6,304 nt of DNA, taken from Caulobacteraceae bacterium (lineage in GTDB: Bacteria > Pseudomonadota > Alphaproteobacteria > Caulobacterales > Caulobacteraceae). Both the position numbers and the translations under genes were made by a program. Position 1 is the stretch's first letter. Each line of letters opens with the position of its first letter. The stretch lies in assembly GCA_003161535.1 (NCBI GenBank), contig PMOM01000048.1:1-6304 (forward strand). Direction: 5' to 3'. Below, in pieces: positions 1-6,257 of this stretch. Below the pieces are notes generated by a model. That model was given only the letters and a program-made list of their open reading frames with translations. It made no database searches and was not told where the DNA came from.

Positions 1-114
1 TCGGCGAGACCCGGACGCAACCCGCGCACCGGCGAGGCTGTCCAGGTGCGGGCAAAGCACGTGCCCTTCTTCAAGAGCGGCAAGGAACTGCGGGCGCGGC
101 TCAACGCGGACTAA
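1..114 (+). CDS. ihfB: Integration host factor subunit beta, 3' end only
   Basis: The last 37 codons of a DNABII-family protein, cut by the left window edge, ending in TAA at 112-114. The reading frame starts at base 1. It contains [11 protein letters not shown], which matches the tip of the beta-ribbon arm where the proline of the RNP turn intercalates into DNA, followed by the C-terminal helix [15 protein letters not shown] typical of IHF beta and HU. The arm and helix resemble IHF beta (E. coli has GRNPKTG and VPHFKPGKELR) more than HU, so I call ihfB. IHF is a heterodimer with IHF alpha that bends DNA sharply in the nucleoid and at promoters. The trpF start lies 5 bases after this stop, so the two are probably cotranscribed and perhaps translationally coupled. 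The N-terminal dimerisation domain is outside the window. Confidence 0.9.
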   Translation, partial: SARPGRNPRTGEAVQVRAKHVPFFKSGKELRARLNAD

Positions 115-119
115 CCGCG

Positions 120-758
120 ATGCCGATCGCCAAGATTTGCGGGCTCTCCACGCCGGGGGCCGTCGATGCCGCGCTGATGGGCGGCGCGGCCTTTCTCGGT
201 TTTGTGTTTTTCGCCGGCAGTCCACGCAATATCGCCTTGGAGGCGGCCGCGGCTCTCGCGCGCCCAGCTCGCGGCAACGCGGTCATCGTGGCCGTCACGG
301 TCGATCCGGACGATGCGCTGCTTGACCGATTGATGGGCGTGGTCGCCCCTGACCTCATTCAATTGCACGGCGACGAAACGCCCGCTCGCGTAAATGAAGT
401 TTCGGCCCGGACCGGTGCGGGCGTCATCAAGGCGATCCCCGTCTCCGTCCTCGACGATCTACGAGCCGCGAGCGCGTACGCAGGGGTCAGCGCTCATCTG
501 ATGTTCGACGCCAAGGCAGCGCCCGGGTCGGCGGCCCCCGGCGGGACCGGTGTGGCTTTCGACTGGCCCATCCTGGCCGGCCAGGCGTTTGAGCGCCCAT
601 GGTTTCTGGCTGGCGGCCTCGATCCGTGGAATGTCGCCCAAGCCGTGCGGCTCTCCGGCGCGCCGATGGTCGATGTTTCTTCTGGCGTGGAGCGAGGGGC
701 CGGACTAAAGGACCCGGCTCTCATCGAGGCCTTCCTGGAGGCGGTCCGCCGCGCCTGA
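120..758 (+). CDS. trpF: Phosphoribosylanthranilate isomerase
   Basis: A 212-residue cytoplasmic (beta/alpha)8-barrel enzyme of normal TrpF length. It converts N-(5'-phosphoribosyl)anthranilate to the CdRP isomer by an Amadori rearrangement, the step before indole-glycerol-phosphate synthase. Visible motifs are KICG at residues 5-8 with the general-base Cys7; GFVF and SPRNI at 27-38; LHGDE at 82-86; the general-acid Asp130 in LMFDAK; and the phosphate-binding loops FLAGGLDP (162-169) and VDVSSGVE (184-191). The ATG places Cys7 exactly where the family has it, which supports this start. No good Shine-Dalgarno precedes it, and the start is 5 bases after the ihfB stop, so reinitiation by ribosomes finishing ihfB is plausible. 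After SGVE the usual family APG is GAG here (residues 193-195), a mild variant in a phosphate-binding loop. Confidence 0.97.
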   Translation: MPIAKICGLSTPGAVDAALMGGAAFLGFVFFAGSPRNIALEAAAALARPARGNAVIVAVTVDPDDALLDRLMGVVAPDLIQLHGDETPARVNEVSARTGAGVIKAIPVSVLDDLRAASAYAGVSAHLMFDAKAAPGSAAPGGTGVAFDWPILAGQAFERPWFLAGGLDPWNVAQAVRLSGAPMVDVSSGVERGAGLKDPALIEAFLEAVRRA

Positions 759-782
759 AAAAAAGTCATCGCCGTCGCGACC

Positions 783-2018
783 GTGGTAAACGCTCCCCCG
801 CCCAACGACTATCTCGCCTATCCCGACGCTCAAGGGCGCTTTGGCGACTACGGCGGTCGTTACGTGCCCGAAACCTTGATGCCGCTCGTGCTGGCGTTGG
901 GGGCGGCCTACGCGGAGGCCAAGGCGGACGCCGCCTTCCAGGTCGAGCTAGGCGGCTATCTGACGAACTATGCCGGCCGCCCCAGCCCACTCTACTTCGC
1001 CCGGCGTCTGACCGAGCATCTGGGGGGCGCGAAGATCTATCTCAAACGCGAGGAGCTCAATCACACCGGCTCGCACAAGATCAACAATTGCCTGGGCCAG
1101 ATTCTGCTCGCCCGCCGAATGGGCAAGAAGCGGATCATCGCCGAGACCGGGGCCGGCCAGCACGGCGTCGCCTGCGCCACCGTATGCGCCCTCTTCGGCC
1201 TGGAGTGCATTGTCTACATGGGCGCGGTGGACGTGGAGAGACAGGCGCCCAACGTCCTGCGCATGAACCTGCTGGGCGCTCAGGTCCGCCCGGTGACCAG
1301 CGGCGCGGCGACCCTGAAGGACGCCATGAACGAAGCGCTGCGCGACTGGGTAAGCAATGTCGAGGACACCTATTACCTGATTGGCTCGACCGCCGGACCC
1401 CACCCCTACCCGGTCATGGTGCGCGACTTTCAGGCGGTGATCGGCGCCGAGACGCGCGAGCAACTCCTTGCCGCCGAAGGGCGGGCGCCCGACGCCCTGG
1501 TCGCCTGCGTGGGCGGCGGCTCCAACGCCATCGGCCTCTTTCATGCCTTCCTCAATGACGAGGCGGTGCGCATGTTTGGCGTCGAGGCGGCCGGCGATGG
1601 GATGGCGACCCGCCGCCACGCTGCCGCCGTCAACGGCGGACGCCCGGGCGTCCTGCACGGGGCCAAGAGCTATCTGCTGCAAGACGCCGACGGCCAGATC
1701 CTTGAGGCTCATTCGATCTCGGCCGGGCTGGATTACCCGGGCATTGGCCCCGAGCACGCCTGGCTGCATGACGTCGGCCGGGTGCGCTATCTGACCGCCA
1801 CCGACGATGAAGCCCTGGAGGCCTTTGCGCTCTGCGCGCGGCTGGAGGGCATCGTGCCGGCCCTGGAATCGGCCCACGCCCTGGCCCGCTTGCCGCAAAT
1901 CGCCGCCGAAGTGGGCGCGGGGGGCGTCGTGGTGCTCAATCTCTCCGGTCGGGGCGACAAGGATCTGGCCACGGTGGCGGCCCGGTTGGGGCTGGGCGCC
2001 TTGGAGGGACGGGTGTGA
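783..2018 (+). CDS. trpB: Tryptophan synthase beta chain
   Basis: A 411-residue PLP enzyme that condenses indole with L-serine to give tryptophan; it forms the alpha2beta2 tryptophan synthase complex with TrpA and receives indole through an internal tunnel. Motifs: [13 protein letters not shown] (18-30), the PLP Schiff-base lysine Lys99 in [11 protein letters not shown], the catalytic glutamate Glu121 in AETGAGQHG, the PLP phosphate-binding loop GGGSNAIG (244-251), and the cofactor-ring-contacting serine in SGRGDKD (388-394). No key residue is missing. The start is GTG at 783. Only eight codons separate it from the trpF stop in the same frame, none of them ATG, GTG or TTG, so no alternative exists. 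There is no Shine-Dalgarno, only an A-rich patch (758-764). Its last four bases overlap the trpA start. This is the ordinary TrpB1 type rather than the stand-alone TrpB2. Confidence 0.98.
   Translation: MVNAPPPNDYLAYPDAQGRFGDYGGRYVPETLMPLVLALGAAYAEAKADAAFQVELGGYLTNYAGRPSPLYFARRLTEHLGGAKIYLKREELNHTGSHKINNCLGQILLARRMGKKRIIAETGAGQHGVACATVCALFGLECIVYMGAVDVERQAPNVLRMNLLGAQVRPVTSGAATLKDAMNEALRDWVSNVEDTYYLIGSTAGPHPYPVMVRDFQAVIGAETREQLLAAEGRAPDALVACVGGGSNAIGLFHAFLNDEAVRMFGVEAAGDGMATRRHAAAVNGGRPGVLHGAKSYLLQDADGQILEAHSISAGLDYPGIGPEHAWLHDVGRVRYLTATDDEALEAFALCARLEGIVPALESAHALARLPQIAAEVGAGGVVVLNLSGRGDKDLATVAARLGLGALEGRV
2003..2009 (+). promoter_or_regulatory. Ribosome binding site of trpA inside trpB
   Basis: GGAGGGA lies in the last codons of trpB with 7 bases between the GGAGG core and the trpA GTG at 2015. 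It decides the GTG start of trpA. It is one of the few clear Shine-Dalgarno sequences in this operon, since trpF, trpB and folC have none that I can see. Confidence 0.7.
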
Positions 2019-2842
2019 GTGGCGGGCGCATCGAGGCCCGATTCGCCGACCTGGCGCGCGAGGATCGCGCCGCCTTCGTCGCCTATGTGATGGCCGGCGA
2101 TCCGGACGCCGAGACCTGCCTGTCGATCCTCGAAGGACTGCCCGACGCCGGCGCCGACCTCATCGAGCTGGGCGTTCCGTTCTCCGATCCCATGGCCGAC
2201 GGACCGGCGATTCAACGCGCCGCCACTCGGGCGCTGGACGGCGGCATGACCGTGAACGGAGTGCTGGACCTGGCGCGCCGGTTTCGAACCGGCGATGAAG
2301 CCACGCCGATCGTCCTGATGGGATACCTCAATCCGCTTCTCAGCTATGGCCTGGAGACGTTCGCGACCCGCGCCGCCGCCGCCGGTGTGGATGGCGTGAT
2401 CGTCGTCGACTGCCCGCCGGAGGAAGCCGCCCCTCTGACCGACGCCCTCGAGGGCGCCGGTCTTGCCCTGATCCGCCTGGCGACGCCGACCACCGACGCG
2501 GCGCGTCTGGCGATTGTCGCCCGCCGCGCTGGGGGCTTCGTTTACTATGTCTCGGTGGCGGGGGTGACGGGGGACAAACCGGTCGACGCCGAAAAGATCG
2601 CCCCGGCCGTGGCGCGCGTGCGCCAGGCCTGCGGTCTGCCAGTGGCCGTCGGATTTGGCGTCCGCACGCCCGATCAGGCCGCCGCCGTGGCCCGGGTGGC
2701 CGACGGCGCCGTTGTGGGTTCGGCGCTGGTGGACGCCATCGCCGAGGCCGTCTCACAGAGCCGTGATCCGGTTGCATTAGTTCTGGATACGGCCGCCGCG
2801 CTGGCTAAGGCTGTGCAATCGGCGCGCGCGGGCGGCTCGTAG
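2015..2842 (+). CDS. trpA: Tryptophan synthase alpha chain
   Basis: A 275-residue (beta/alpha)8-barrel that cleaves indole-3-glycerol phosphate to indole and glyceraldehyde-3-phosphate and passes indole to TrpB. The catalytic pair is present: Glu51 in [11 protein letters not shown] and Asp62 in MADGPAIQ. Further motifs are the loop-2 region [12 protein letters not shown] (98-109), the loop-6 segment [10 protein letters not shown] (177-186) and the phosphate-binding GFGV (213-216) and VVGSALV (233-239). The GTG start at 2015 overlaps the trpB TGA in a GTGA, and a good Shine-Dalgarno (GGAGG, 2003-2007) lies 7 bases upstream inside trpB. Coupled translation of this kind suits two subunits needed in equal amounts. 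The short N-terminal helix beginning RIEARFADL is at the normal position, which supports this start. Confidence 0.98.
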   Translation: MSGGRIEARFADLAREDRAAFVAYVMAGDPDAETCLSILEGLPDAGADLIELGVPFSDPMADGPAIQRAATRALDGGMTVNGVLDLARRFRTGDEATPIVLMGYLNPLLSYGLETFATRAAAAGVDGVIVVDCPPEEAAPLTDALEGAGLALIRLATPTTDAARLAIVARRAGGFVYYVSVAGVTGDKPVDAEKIAPAVARVRQACGLPVAVGFGVRTPDQAAAVARVADGAVVGSALVDAIAEAVSQSRDPVALVLDTAAALAKAVQSARAGGS

Positions 2843-2846
2843 GGGA
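2841..2846 (+). promoter_or_regulatory. Ribosome binding site of accD overlapping the trpA stop
   Basis: AGGGGA begins on the last two bases of the trpA TAG stop and sits 6 bases before the accD GTG at 2853. The arrangement supports GTG 2853 as the start and suggests that ribosomes ending trpA are placed to initiate accD. Confidence 0.6.
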
Positions 2847-2852
2847 ACGGCC

Positions 2853-3749
2853 GTGGCTGAAGACGACAAGAACCGACCCGCTCGCCGCGGCTGGCTGGCC
2901 AAGATCGCCCCTGGCGTGCGCAAGTTCGTCGCCCGCCGCGAGACCCCCGACAATCTTTGGGAAAAGTGCCCAGACACCGGCGAGATGATCTATCGCCCTG
3001 ATCTGGAGGCCGCGTTGTGGGTCACCCCGGCGGGTCGCCACATGCGCATTCGCCCGGCCCTGCGTTTCGCCTACACCTTCGATCTGGGCCGCTACAAAAG
3101 CCTGCCGTTGCCAAGGTCGCCCGACGATCCACTCAAGTTCACTTACGGCAAGTCCTACCGCGACAGCCTTGCCGCCGCCCGCAAGGCGACCGGCGAACCG
3201 GACGCCATGGCCGCGGCCATCGGTGAAGTCGGCGGCGTCCAGGCCGTGGTTCTGGTGCAGGACTTCGCATTCATGGGCGGTTCCCTCGGCGTCGCCGCCG
3301 GCGAGGGTTTCCTGGCGGCGGTGGATGCCGCGGTCAAGCGTCAGGCGCCCCTGGTGGCGTTCACGGCTTCAGGCGGCGCGCGCATGCAGGAAGGCGTCCT
3401 CTCGCTGATGCAGATGGCGCGCACGACGGCGGCCATTCAGCGACTGCGGATAGCCCGCTTGCCCTATATCGTCGTGCTCACCGACCCGACCACCGCCGGC
3501 GTCATGGCTTCCTACGCCATGCTCGGGGATGTGCATCTGGCCGAGCCGGCGGCCCTGATCGGATTCACCGGTCGCCGGGTAATCGAGCAGACCATCCGCG
3601 AGACCCTTCCGCCCGGCTTCCAGACCGCCGAATTCCAGGTTGAACGCGGCATGGTCGATCGCGTGGTGGCGCGCAAGGAGCTGCCCGTGGTCCTGGGCTC
3701 GATCCTGCGCACCCTGATGCTGGGGCGTTCGCGCCTGTCGGCCGCCTGA
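2853..3749 (+). CDS. accD: Acetyl-CoA carboxylase carboxyltransferase subunit beta
   Basis: A 298-residue subunit which, with AccA, forms the carboxyltransferase moving the carboxyl group from biotin on AccB to acetyl-CoA, giving malonyl-CoA for fatty acid synthesis. The crotonase-like core is clear: VVLVQDFAFMGGSLG (132-146), SGGARMQEG (173-181), LTDPTTAGV (209-217), YAMLGDVHLAEPAALIGF (221-238), RVIEQTIRETLPPGFQ (242-257). The N-terminal zinc ribbon is degenerate: from LWEKCPDTGEMIY (35-47) to WVTPAGRHMR (56-65) only Cys39 of the four usual zinc cysteines remains; the others are Thr42, Thr58 and Ala60, with one residue deleted in the second pair. The normally GG oxyanion motif after TDPT is Ala215-Gly216. 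The start is GTG, with a Shine-Dalgarno at the trpA stop. accA is not in the window, so the partner subunit is encoded elsewhere. The core otherwise looks functional. Confidence 0.96.
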   Translation: MAEDDKNRPARRGWLAKIAPGVRKFVARRETPDNLWEKCPDTGEMIYRPDLEAALWVTPAGRHMRIRPALRFAYTFDLGRYKSLPLPRSPDDPLKFTYGKSYRDSLAAARKATGEPDAMAAAIGEVGGVQAVVLVQDFAFMGGSLGVAAGEGFLAAVDAAVKRQAPLVAFTASGGARMQEGVLSLMQMARTTAAIQRLRIARLPYIVVLTDPTTAGVMASYAMLGDVHLAEPAALIGFTGRRVIEQTIRETLPPGFQTAEFQVERGMVDRVVARKELPVVLGSILRTLMLGRSRLSAA

Positions 3750-5086
3750 ACCCGTCCGCCGCGCCCGACCACGACGCCATTCGCGCCTCGGACGGGGCGA
3801 TCAAACGCCTGCGCGCCCTGCACCCGGTGCTCATCGATCTTTCCACCGGCCGCGTCGAGCGTCTGCTGGAGGCGCTGGGTCGCCCGCAGGATCGCATGGG
3901 CCCGGTGATCCACGTTGCTGGGACCAACGGCAAGGGCTCGACCACCGCTTATCTGCGCGCCATGGCCGAGGCCGCCGGCCTGAGGGTTCATGCTCTGACT
4001 TCGCCCCATCTGGTGCGGTTTTGTGAACGCATCCGCCTGGCGGGCGCGCTGATCAGCGATGACGAGCTCTCCGACCGCATCGACGAGGTCGAAGCCGCCA
4101 ATGGCAAAGAGCCCATCAGCTTTTTCGAGATCACCACCGCGCTGGCCTTCCATGCCTTCGCGCGGTCGCCGGCCGATCTCTGCATCGTCGAGGTCGGTCT
4201 TGGGGGTCGCTTCGACGCCACCAATGTCTTTGCCCACCCTGCCGTCAGCGTGATCTCGCCGATCGACTACGATCACCTGGAGATGCTGGGACTGGAACTG
4301 GCCAAGATCGCCTGGGAGAAGGCCGGGATCATCAAGTCCGGGCGCCCGGTGGTGGCGGCCCGACAGGCGGATGAGGCGCTGGCGGTGGTCGAGGCCGAGG
4401 CGAGCCGCCTTGGCGCGCCCCTTACCCTCATGGGTCGGGATTTCGACGCCTATGAAGATCGTGGCCGGCTGATGGTCCAGATGGAGACGCGCCTGATGGA
4501 CCTGCCCGCGCCAAGTCTGTTCGGCGATCATCAGTTCGCCAACGCCGGCCTCGCCGCGGTCGCCATTCTGGCTTTGGATGATCGGCGCATCGACGAGGCG
4601 GCCATCGCGGCGGGGGTGGGCGGAGCGATTTGGCCGGGGCGTTTCCAGAGACTGACCGCCGGGCCTCTGGCGAAGATGGCCCGCGCCAGGGGGGCCGATC
4701 TTTGGCTCGACGGCGGCCACAATCCCCACGCCGGGCGGGCGTTGTCGGATGCTTGCGCGCGGCTGATGGCCAAGGACGGCCGCCCTCTGGCGCTGATCGT
4801 CGGAATGTTGGGGCGCAAGGACGCCAGGGGGTTCTTCGAAGCTTTCGCGAGGCTCGCGCCCCAGGTCTTCACGACCGGTTTCGAGTCACCGAACGCCACT
4901 CCAGCCGATGCCCTGGCCGAGGCCGCGCGCGCCGCGGGTCTTCAGGCCGAGCCGGTGAACGGCGTGCAGGCGGCGCTGCTAGGCGCATGGCGGGGGTCGG
5001 GACCGGCTCCCCACACGCTCATCTGCGGGTCCCTGCATTTTGCCGGGGACGTTTTGGCCATGAGCGAAGAGACATGGCCGACCTAG
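3746..5086 (+). CDS. folC: Bifunctional dihydrofolate synthase / folylpolyglutamate synthase, probable CTG start
   Basis: A Mur-ligase-family cytoplasmic enzyme that ligates glutamate to dihydropteroate and then extends polyglutamate tails on folates. Counted from CTG 3746 (446 residues): P-loop HVAGTNGKGST (56-66), TSPHL (85-89), FEITTALAF (127-135), VEVGLGGRFDATN (148-160), WEKAGIIK (190-197, containing the lysine usually carbamylated), GDHQFANA (260-267), WPGRFQ (296-301), LDGGHNPH (321-328; most relatives have DGAHN), GMLGRKD (353-359) and CGSLHFAGDVL (427-437). The first conventional start codon is GTG at 3827 (419 residues), but it cuts into the conserved N-terminal helix: in-frame codons before it read IKRLRALHP and continue directly into VLIDL. 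No ATG, GTG or TTG exists in this frame between the stop at 3641 and 3827. CTG 3746 overlaps the accD stop as CTGA. ATT 3779 is another candidate. Gene identity is certain; the start is not. Confidence 0.93.
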   Translation: MNPSAAPDHDAIRASDGAIKRLRALHPVLIDLSTGRVERLLEALGRPQDRMGPVIHVAGTNGKGSTTAYLRAMAEAAGLRVHALTSPHLVRFCERIRLAGALISDDELSDRIDEVEAANGKEPISFFEITTALAFHAFARSPADLCIVEVGLGGRFDATNVFAHPAVSVISPIDYDHLEMLGLELAKIAWEKAGIIKSGRPVVAARQADEALAVVEAEASRLGAPLTLMGRDFDAYEDRGRLMVQMETRLMDLPAPSLFGDHQFANAGLAAVAILALDDRRIDEAAIAAGVGGAIWPGRFQRLTAGPLAKMARARGADLWLDGGHNPHAGRALSDACARLMAKDGRPLALIVGMLGRKDARGFFEAFARLAPQVFTTGFESPNATPADALAEAARAAGLQAEPVNGVQAALLGAWRGSGPAPHTLICGSLHFAGDVLAMSEETWPT

Positions 5087-5103
5087 CGCGACACTGAAAG
5101 GAA

Positions 5104-6093
5104 TCAGCCGTTGAGCGAAGCCATCATCGCCTGGGGGTAACGGTCACCTGCCACCGCGTCCGCTGGGAAGATCGCTGCGATTTCATTCAGTTCGGCTGGG
5201 CTGAGGTTGATGTCGACCGCCGCGGCGTTCTCTTGCAGGTACTTGATGCGTTTCGTGCCTGGGATGGGAACGATGTCGTCGCCCTGCGCCAGCACCCAGG
5301 CCAGCGCCAGCTGAGAGGCGGTGACGCCCCTGGCGGCGGCCATCGCCTTGATCTTGTCCACCAGCTTGAGGTTTCTGGCGAAGTTTTCGCCCTGGAAGCG
5401 GGGACTCATGCGCCGGTAGTCATCGGCGGCGAAGTCATCGGGGCTTTTAATCTCGCCGGTCAGGAATCCTCGGCCAAGGGGGCTATAGGGGACGAAGCCC
5501 ACGCCCAGCCGCCGGCAGGCGCTCAAGATCTCCCGCTCCGGATCGCGCGTCCAAAGAGAATATTCGCTCTGCACCGCGGTGATCGGGTGGGTCTTGTGGG
5601 CGCGCTCGAGCGTCGAAGCCGAAACTTCCGATAGGCCCAGGAAGCGGACCTTGCCGGCCGCGACAAGCTCGGCCAGGGCGCCGACGGTCTCCTCGATTGG
5701 TGTCGCTGGGTCAACCCGGTGTTGGTAGTAGAGATCGATCGCCTCAACCTTCAGGCGCTGGAGGCTTGCCTCGACGGCCTGGCGCACATAGTCGGGCCGA
5801 CCGTTGATGCCGCGCCGGCCGGGGTTGGCCGGATCAAAGACGATACCAAATTTCGTGGCCAGGAACACCCGGTCGCGCTTGCCCTTCAGGGCGCGTCCCA
5901 GCAGCGACTCGTTGGTGTGCGGCCCGTACATGTCGGCGGTGTCCAGGAAGGTGACGCCAAGCTCGATGGCGCGATGGATGGTGGCCACCGATTCGTCGTC
6001 GTCGCGCGGGCCGTAAAAGGCGCTCATCCCCATGCAGCCAAGGCCGATGGCCGACACGGTCGGCCCGGCGGGGCCCAGTCTACGCGTCTTCAT
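5104..6093 (-). CDS. Aldo/keto reductase (AKR13-like)
   Basis: A 329-residue NAD(P)H-dependent oxidoreductase with the (beta/alpha)8 AKR fold, probably cytoplasmic. The catalytic tetrad is visible: Asp51 and Tyr56 in FLDTADMYG, Lys81 in LATKFG and His125 in LYYQHRVD. Other family marks are the N-terminal GLGCMGMS (17-24), LGLSEVS (152-158), the substrate and cofactor region [12 protein letters not shown] (175-186), [13 protein letters not shown] (201-213), and the C-terminal coenzyme-phosphate motif [13 protein letters not shown] (277-289), which favours NADPH. The C-terminal GDRYPQAMM resembles bacterial AKR13 (YakC-like) enzymes. The substrate cannot be told from the sequence; relatives reduce assorted aldehydes and ketones. 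The ATG at 6093 has an excellent Shine-Dalgarno. The gene converges on folC with 17 bases between stops and is not part of the trp operon. Confidence 0.93.
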   Translation of the reverse strand: MKTRRLGPAGPTVSAIGLGCMGMSAFYGPRDDDESVATIHRAIELGVTFLDTADMYGPHTNESLLGRALKGKRDRVFLATKFGIVFDPANPGRRGINGRPDYVRQAVEASLQRLKVEAIDLYYQHRVDPATPIEETVGALAELVAAGKVRFLGLSEVSASTLERAHKTHPITAVQSEYSLWTRDPEREILSACRRLGVGFVPYSPLGRGFLTGEIKSPDDFAADDYRRMSPRFQGENFARNLKLVDKIKAMAAARGVTASQLALAWVLAQGDDIVPIPGTKRIKYLQENAAAVDINLSPAELNEIAAIFPADAVAGDRYPQAMMASLNG

Positions 6094-6103
6094 GATTCAA
6101 ACT

Positions 6104-6109
6104 CCTCCT
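6104..6109 (-). promoter_or_regulatory. Strong ribosome binding site of the aldo/keto reductase
   Basis: On the minus strand the six bases read AGGAGG, a perfect Shine-Dalgarno core, 10 bases before the ATG (8 bases if the shifted GGAG at 6102-6105 is used). It fixes the reductase start at 6093. It contrasts with the weak or absent sites of most genes in the plus-strand operon. Confidence 0.8.
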
Positions 6110-6130
6110 GTGTCGCCGCCCCCCGATCGC

Positions 6131-6137
6131 GGAGGAG
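6131..6137 (+). promoter_or_regulatory. Shine-Dalgarno-like block before a short open frame
   Basis: GGAGGAG is followed 7 bases later by ATG at 6145. The frame from that ATG stays open to the window end (53 codons) and begins MNQIGDPVQPIARA. The peptide looks like no family I know. Its third-position GC up to 6257 is about 60 percent by my count, lower than I would expect for a gene in so GC-rich a neighbourhood, so the frame may be a leader, the true start of the next gene, or chance. The block is also the exact inverted repeat of CTCCTCC at 6102-6108, which contains the reductase ribosome binding site. Confidence 0.35.
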
Positions 6138-6154
6138 AAGTCGGATGAACCAAA

Positions 6155-6179
6155 TTGGCGATCCTGTCCAACCTATCGC
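6155..6179 (+). promoter_or_regulatory. Possible housekeeping promoter for the rightmost gene
   Basis: TTGGCGA (6155-6161) and CCTATCGC (6172-6179), separated by 10 bases, partly resemble the Caulobacter sigma-73 consensus as I recall it (TTGACGS, 10-14 bases, GCTANAWC). The match is imperfect, with two mismatches in the -35 and three in the -10. It would start transcription shortly before the ATG at 6258. I rate it weak; no comparable minus-strand promoter for the reductase was seen. Confidence 0.2.
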
Positions 6180-6205
6180 TCGGGCCGCCGAGGCGGGCGG
6201 CGAGC
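6178..6205. other. GC-rich hairpin in the intergenic region
   Basis: GCTC-gg-GCCGCC, loop GAGGCG, GGCGGC-GAGC: a 6-bp stem extended by 4 bp across a two-base bulge. No T-run follows on either strand, so it is not a typical intrinsic terminator. It could be a leader structure or operator-like site, but such stems also arise by chance in DNA this GC-rich. A smaller palindrome, CCGCC-g-GGCGG, lies at 6226-6236. Confidence 0.3.
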
Positions 6206-6257
6206 CGATACCCTCCAGTTTGCGTCCGCCGGGCGGTCGCGTTAGTGAACCGCTGTC

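Noticed and set aside
1..114. The left fragment as HU rather than IHF beta
   Set aside because: The arm [11 protein letters not shown] and the C-terminal [15 protein letters not shown] match IHF beta better, and ihfB next to trpF fits my recollection of related genomes; HU is not fully excluded from 37 residues.
599..1558. 319-codon plus-strand open frame overlapping trpF and trpB
   Set aside because: Its translation is arginine-rich and low in complexity, typical of an out-of-frame reading of GC-rich coding sequence, and both overlapped genes are certain.
948..1898. 316-codon minus-strand open frame
   Set aside because: Antisense to trpB with no recognisable motifs; explained by codon bias of the real gene.
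2853..3749. accD as a pseudogene because of missing zinc ligands
   Set aside because: The frame is intact, the length is normal and the carboxyltransferase core is well conserved. The ribbon keeps its flanking residues, which indicates adaptation rather than decay.
3512..4729. 405-codon open frame on the minus strand
   Set aside because: It is antisense to accD and folC, whose motifs are unmistakable. The translation shows no recognisable family and is the usual mirror frame of high-GC coding DNA.
6094..6098. GATTC, a CcrM (GANTC) methylation site between the reductase start codon and its ribosome binding site
   Set aside because: GANTC also occurs inside coding sequence here (for example near 2041, 2207, 3562 and 5992), so this copy is not distinctive without expression data.
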